This document shows, in pieces, positions 59,709-64,000 of a DNA stretch of 64,000 bases (position 1 is its first letter; each line of letters begins with the position of its first letter). This DNA is from Nyssa sinensis (taxonomy: Eukaryota; Streptophyta; Magnoliopsida; Cornales; Nyssaceae). The translations under genes and the position numbers were made by a program. The notes beneath the pieces are model-generated. The model saw only the letters and a list, made by a program, of their open reading frames with translations, had not been told where the DNA came from and did not search any database. Location: assembly GCA_008638375.1 (NCBI GenBank), contig CM018046.1:1288501-1352500 (forward strand), read 5' to 3'.

Positions 59709-62700
59709 AGTATGCTGATGATGGTGTGGATATCTAACTCATAAGCACGAAGGCATCCATATGAAAGACTGTTGCGACTTCGGATGACACATGATCTGAG
59801 ACTAGGGGTGACAAATTTTATCTAAATCCATAAGTCGGTCCAAACTCACCTTATAAAAATGAGTAATAGATGGGTTGAGTAATAGTTAGCACCCTACTTT
59901 CATTTCTCACGATCTCATCTCAACCGTTCCCTTTCTCTCTTTTTTACATCTCTTAAACACATATAATGATTGTGCTTGCTTATTGTTGATGGCTGTGAAA
60001 GTTGTGGACACTCGATCATTCTTTAAAAAAAAATAAAAAACGATATTAAAAGGGTATAAAAATATAAAATTCAATGCTATGTAGAATTGGTGGATCTACT
60101 TATAAATAAGCAACCGCTGTATGTCATTTAGATCAAAATATAACTTATCATGTATTTATCAATAATTAAGTTACTATATTAGGAAGTTTATACTAATTAA
60201 CTCTACAAAAAACTATAGATTTAAAGCTCTTTTAATAGAATTAAAAATTTGTTAGTCTTTGTGAAGTCTTATTGAGAAAATTAGACTTCTATTCAATATA
60301 TACACACAAACATATATGTACACATGCACACATATTAAATGATGTTTCAGAAAAAGAAGTCTTCTTCAAACTTGTATAGAAAACTATCGAAGTTGATTAG
60401 TGAACTTAATTCTCCATATTAATATTTTTTTGGAATTTAATTAAATTACTACTTTAATTTATTTCTTGTTATTGAAAATAAAAATAAATTAATTAATATT
60501 TTTGTTTCTTTTCAATTAAAATTACATTACTTTAATTCAACGTATCGAATATGAATATCACTTGTCAAGAATCATTGGTCTAATGACATAATATAAGTAT
60601 TGTAAAGGCCATGAATCAAAACTTGACCCACATTATCTTAAGGACTTGAGATATTTTTACATATTTAAAAAGAAAAGGACTTTTTTTTTTATAAAAAATT
60701 TAGACTCGATGGGATATAAAATAAAAATATATAATAAGAGAATATCAAATACGGGTTAATGGGTTGAATTTGGGTTAACTTGATCCATTTTTTATCCGCC
60801 CATATTTGACACAACTCGTTTACAACTTATCCAAACTCGTCTGAACCTGCCCATTTTACCAGGCTTATCTGAGATGATACTTTTGGGAAGAGCTAATAGT
60901 GTGGCACCATGGGTGAAGAATCTACGGAAAAGGATGAATACTAACTATGCATGCCTAACAAAATCACACAATTGTCCGGAAATTTGCACCTTTTAAATTG
61001 CCCTCGAAGTGTACGATCTGAAACACATCCGGCTGAATATACAGTTTTTTTTTTTAGCTTAATGAACTTACAAATTTTGTTATACTTAAAAGATAACTGA
61101 TGAAGAAACTTTCAAAGAACCCATGAATATATAATTTGTCCTAAAATAATATCCAAACAGTATTACTTGCTCAAGTGTAATGCATGGAGTTTCTCAATTT
61201 GATTCTAACTAAAAGCCATCGTAATAGATAAAGATTCAACAAAGATGGGCTAATGACAACCATCTCGTTGGGAGGTTAACAAATATTTACAAAAGCAAAT
61301 TCATTCCAAAACTGTTTTTAAGTCGTAAAAGGTTTCATTTCATCTTTTCTAATTGTAAATTTGTAATGAAATTTCGACTAAAATTGAAAGATAGTCGTAT
61401 CTTACTAAATGTTAATGTTGAGCAGAAGGATACCATTTCTAAATACCATTTCCAGGAAACCAAAAGCCAAGCAAAGCAAAGACTAACTGGGTGTAAAATG
61501 TGGGTTTCTCAAGCCAATGCCAGAAGCCTCAGCGTTCTTTATATTTGGTAGAAAAGGGGGATTAACGAATAAGTAACACAATGAATCTGCAGCTCGTGGA
61601 AGAGCATAGAAAGCAAGTTGTCCACGTCTAATTTTCCTCTTCAATAATACAAAATCTGCCAACAACCCAGAATACAAGCTTGTGGTCCTTGAATGCCACC
61701 TTTCTATGCAAACACCAAAAACAGAAGCATACAGTGTTTTAAAATAGAAAATAATCTATTGAAATTGGTTGATGGCTCTAGTATTCCAATCACTATATTA
61801 GTGTCAGTGTCATTGAGATCAGCAATGGAATTATAGTTTGACATTGCTTCCTTTTAATACCTTTCTAATTCGAGTACGTGCCATTATGTGTTATGTTATG
61901 TTATACTATCATTACTGACATCATCATGTCATGTCTCATTCACAACATAAAAATTAATACAAGAGATACAACAATGGACGAACATAAAGAAGTGAACAAA
62001 AATCAAAGTGGAGATCTATAAAGGAAGAATCAATAGGTCAATACAATTCGTATGAATTGAGATGTCTAACCTTTGTAAGTTAAGTCCCCATCCCCCCAAG
62101 CCAGCTGAAAGAATTGCAAATGTTCTGGTTAACAAAAAGCATGAATTAAACTACAAGATCAGACAATGCAACAATAACCCAAATAGTCTCCATTTAAAAA
62201 TTCATAAGCTTCAATACCATAATAAAAAAAAATTGAATAATGACCAATAAAAAGAATTTGTGCAAGTACCAAACTTAAATTCATCCAGTGACTACATAGA
62301 CACCATTGATTTAGGAGGGAGGCCCCTACTGCAATAAAGTCATGGGAACTAATATTGAAGAAAATGGTAGTAGGTAACACAAATTTCCAAAACAAGAAGA
62401 CTATTCTGGCTTGATTCTTTATCATTCGAATATCTTTCTTCCCATTAACAAATGACCAAGCTTCCTTCCACTTTAGGTACCTCACCAGATTGTTTGGTCT
62501 AATCTATTCTATAACAACTATTCATGGCCTTTCTTGCAGGCAATGGAAGGTAAGGAATTCTAAAGCATTCAAAGAGAAACAATCGTTTTTCATATAACAA
62601 TCCTTTTATGGATCCAATCAAGATGAAGAACATTATATCAAAATGAATGTGATCATTTAATTCAAAGTACCAACCAAACCAAACATGCTGTCAATGTAAA

Positions 62701-63231
62701 TTGCCATTTGAAATTCGTTGGACGAATAACAGATCAATACGGTGCCCAGGCACTGCCATGAGATACACATGAATGTGATACCCTTTACAGTAGCACTGTT
62801 CGGATATAGGCTGAAGCAGGATATCATTCTTAGAACTAAAGCGACATCAATGCGTCCAAAACAGTAATCGGACTTCCAAGAACAACCATACAAGCAAAAC
62901 AAAGGACATTACCTTAACAGAAGAGGCCTCAGATAAAACACCAGAGCCTGACAAAACCACCACCATGGAGCAAAGATAAAGAAGAACGAAAAGAAAATTT
63001 GTGAGTGACACTTTCTTCTTCCCATTAGATAAGTTTCATCCTAAGCCTCATCAAAAAATAATTTTCATCATCACTTAATTTAATGAATTTCCATCCCTAG
63101 GTACACCCTCCACATATTTTTTACATGATTTTCTTCTCTCTCTTTTTTAGAATTTTATTGTTTTGAAGTGCGAGGAAAGAGAGATTAATCTATTAAAAAA
63201 AATCATGCATTACCTTGCCTTCCAAGAACAT
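59709..63231. other. Mostly non-coding DNA; possible minus-strand membrane-protein relic
   Basis: 59709-61480 shows nothing recognisable apart from a TAGGGGTGACAAATTTT word at 59804 resembling the hAT-like MITE ends. On the minus strand, 62999-62911 reads NFLFVLLYLCSMVVVLSGSG followed by a GT donor-like site. 62485-62159 is a 108-codon hydrophobic frame (ARIVFLFWKFVLPTTIFFN), and 62902-62657 another. They might be exon remnants of a membrane protein, but I cannot assign a family or a splice model. Confidence 0.3.
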
Positions 63232-63677
63232 TTAATTTTTCAATTGCATAGATTTGTCTTTGAACAATTTGAGGTTAAGTGCATTTAACATTGCTCTAGA
63301 GTATTGGCTTGAAGCCATCCTCCAGTCCATGTCGGTTGTCATCATGACCTTAAACTCATAATAACTTATCCAACCATCTTGTAAACACGCGCGCGCACAC
63401 ACACACACACATATAAAATGAAACAAAATCAATGGAAAAATTAAGCAAGTCATCAAGTTATCATCAGTGTGGTGAAGTTGTTCAAGTGATGATGTTAATG
63501 TCCCTAAGGATTAATACCTTATCCGCATCGACATCTAATATATGTTTTCAATGACTTGATCATTGTTGGGACCAAAGTTGTCTAACAAAACTTCTCTCAG
63601 CTCTTAAAACTCAATGTACCCGAACTGATTCTTGTCAAAGAAGTGAAAAGCTTGTTGAAGTTGCTCATCCTTTTCAA
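63232..63677 (-). pseudogene. Calcium-dependent protein kinase (CDPK) 3' end, broken
   Basis: Minus-strand reading from 63677: EKDEQLQQAFHFFDKNQFGY, then IEF followed by a stop where the family has IEIEELR, then ELREVLLDNFG. This is the third EF-hand region. A one-base shift precedes the DVDADK-like end of that exon near 63525. After a short intron-like stretch with GCGC/CA repeats (63388-63412) comes QDGWISYYEFKVMM, the fourth EF-hand loop. Then TDMDWRMASSQYSRAMLNA and LNLKLFKDKSMQLKN with a stop at 63232-63234, the usual C-terminus of group III CDPKs. The stop codon, frameshift and truncation by an LTR element at 63678 show it is a pseudogene. Confidence 0.85.
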
Positions 63678-64000
63678 TGTTAGAAGTATATTAGGGTTTC
63701 TATATATTATTGTGATATTAGGGTTAGGGTTAGTCGACACAGTTTAAATGCTAGTGGGATTTAGGGTTTTGTAGGTTGTTTCCTTTATTTCTACTTTCCT
63801 TGTTCAGTCTTATGACTCTCCTATATAAGGAGATCTCTTGTATAGTTTTTATGATGAATTCAATATAATACAATGTAATCTTTTGAGTTTTTCCGTTTTC
63901 TCTTTTTCTTTTCTATTTCTTGTTTATTTTATGTTATTTCGCCAAATCTAACATGGTATCAGAGCCTATTTTTTCTCGATCTGATTTTTCTCTGATTCTT
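63678..64000 (+). mobile_element. 5' LTR and start of a copia-like retrotransposon, runs off the right edge
   Basis: 276-bp LTR 63678-63953 starting TGTTAGAAGTATATTAGGG, with CCTATATAAGGAG near 63822, ending AAATCTAACA. It is followed directly by TGGTATCAGAGCC (63954-63966), a perfect initiator Met-tRNA primer-binding site. The internal region begins and leaves the window. Same family as the LTR at 15339-15629. It is inserted into, or truncates, the CDPK relic on its left. Confidence 0.9.

Noticed and set aside
1..64000. CRISPR arrays, operons, rRNA genes or a bacterial-type defence system
   Set aside because: None seen; the window is plant nuclear DNA with spliced genes and plant transposons.

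Overview
This is AT-rich plant nuclear DNA, most likely from a woody eudicot. Genes have many short exons with GT-AG introns and plant-type products (a TOPLESS-related corepressor, an EMSY-LIKE reader, a PPR protein, a calcium-dependent protein kinase relic). The introns are bloated by plant LINEs, SINEs, MITEs and LTR elements. I cannot name the species from the sequence alone.

Layout, left to right. (1) 1-11608, + strand: the 3' half of a TOPLESS-related (TPR) gene. Eleven exons encode WD40 repeats up to the stop; the LisH/CTLH amino half lies left of the window. One exon carries an extra base that creates a premature stop. (2) 11609-16966: 3' UTR and intergenic DNA with CT/CA microsatellites and a copia-like LTR followed by an inverted piece of itself. 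(3) 16967-42536, + strand: a complete EMSY-LIKE 3 gene (TATA box, 5'UTR intron, 10 coding exons, 476 codons) spread over 25 kb by two giant introns of 12.1 and 10.3 kb full of transposons. (4) 42537-57530: intergenic DNA with unrecognised minus-strand coding relics, hAT- and foldback-type MITEs, several two-copy tandem duplications, and a young TRIM retrotransposon with indistinguishable 327-bp LTRs. (5) 57531-59576, + strand: an intact single-exon PLS-class PPR gene with E/E+ domains. (6) 59577-64000: mostly non-coding DNA, then a minus-strand CDPK pseudogene broken by a copia-like LTR retrotransposon that runs off the right edge.

The TPR and EML3 genes are both chromatin/transcription regulators but are separate units with separate promoters; nothing suggests co-regulation. 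The PPR protein is predicted to act in an organelle on RNA editing or processing. There is no bacterial-style operon, CRISPR array or rRNA, and no true tRNA gene was found (only tRNA-derived SINEs). The most informative part of the window is its transposon archaeology: nested insertions with readable target-site duplications, and a natural empty site next to the TRIM. The one possible functional lesion is the TPR frameshift.
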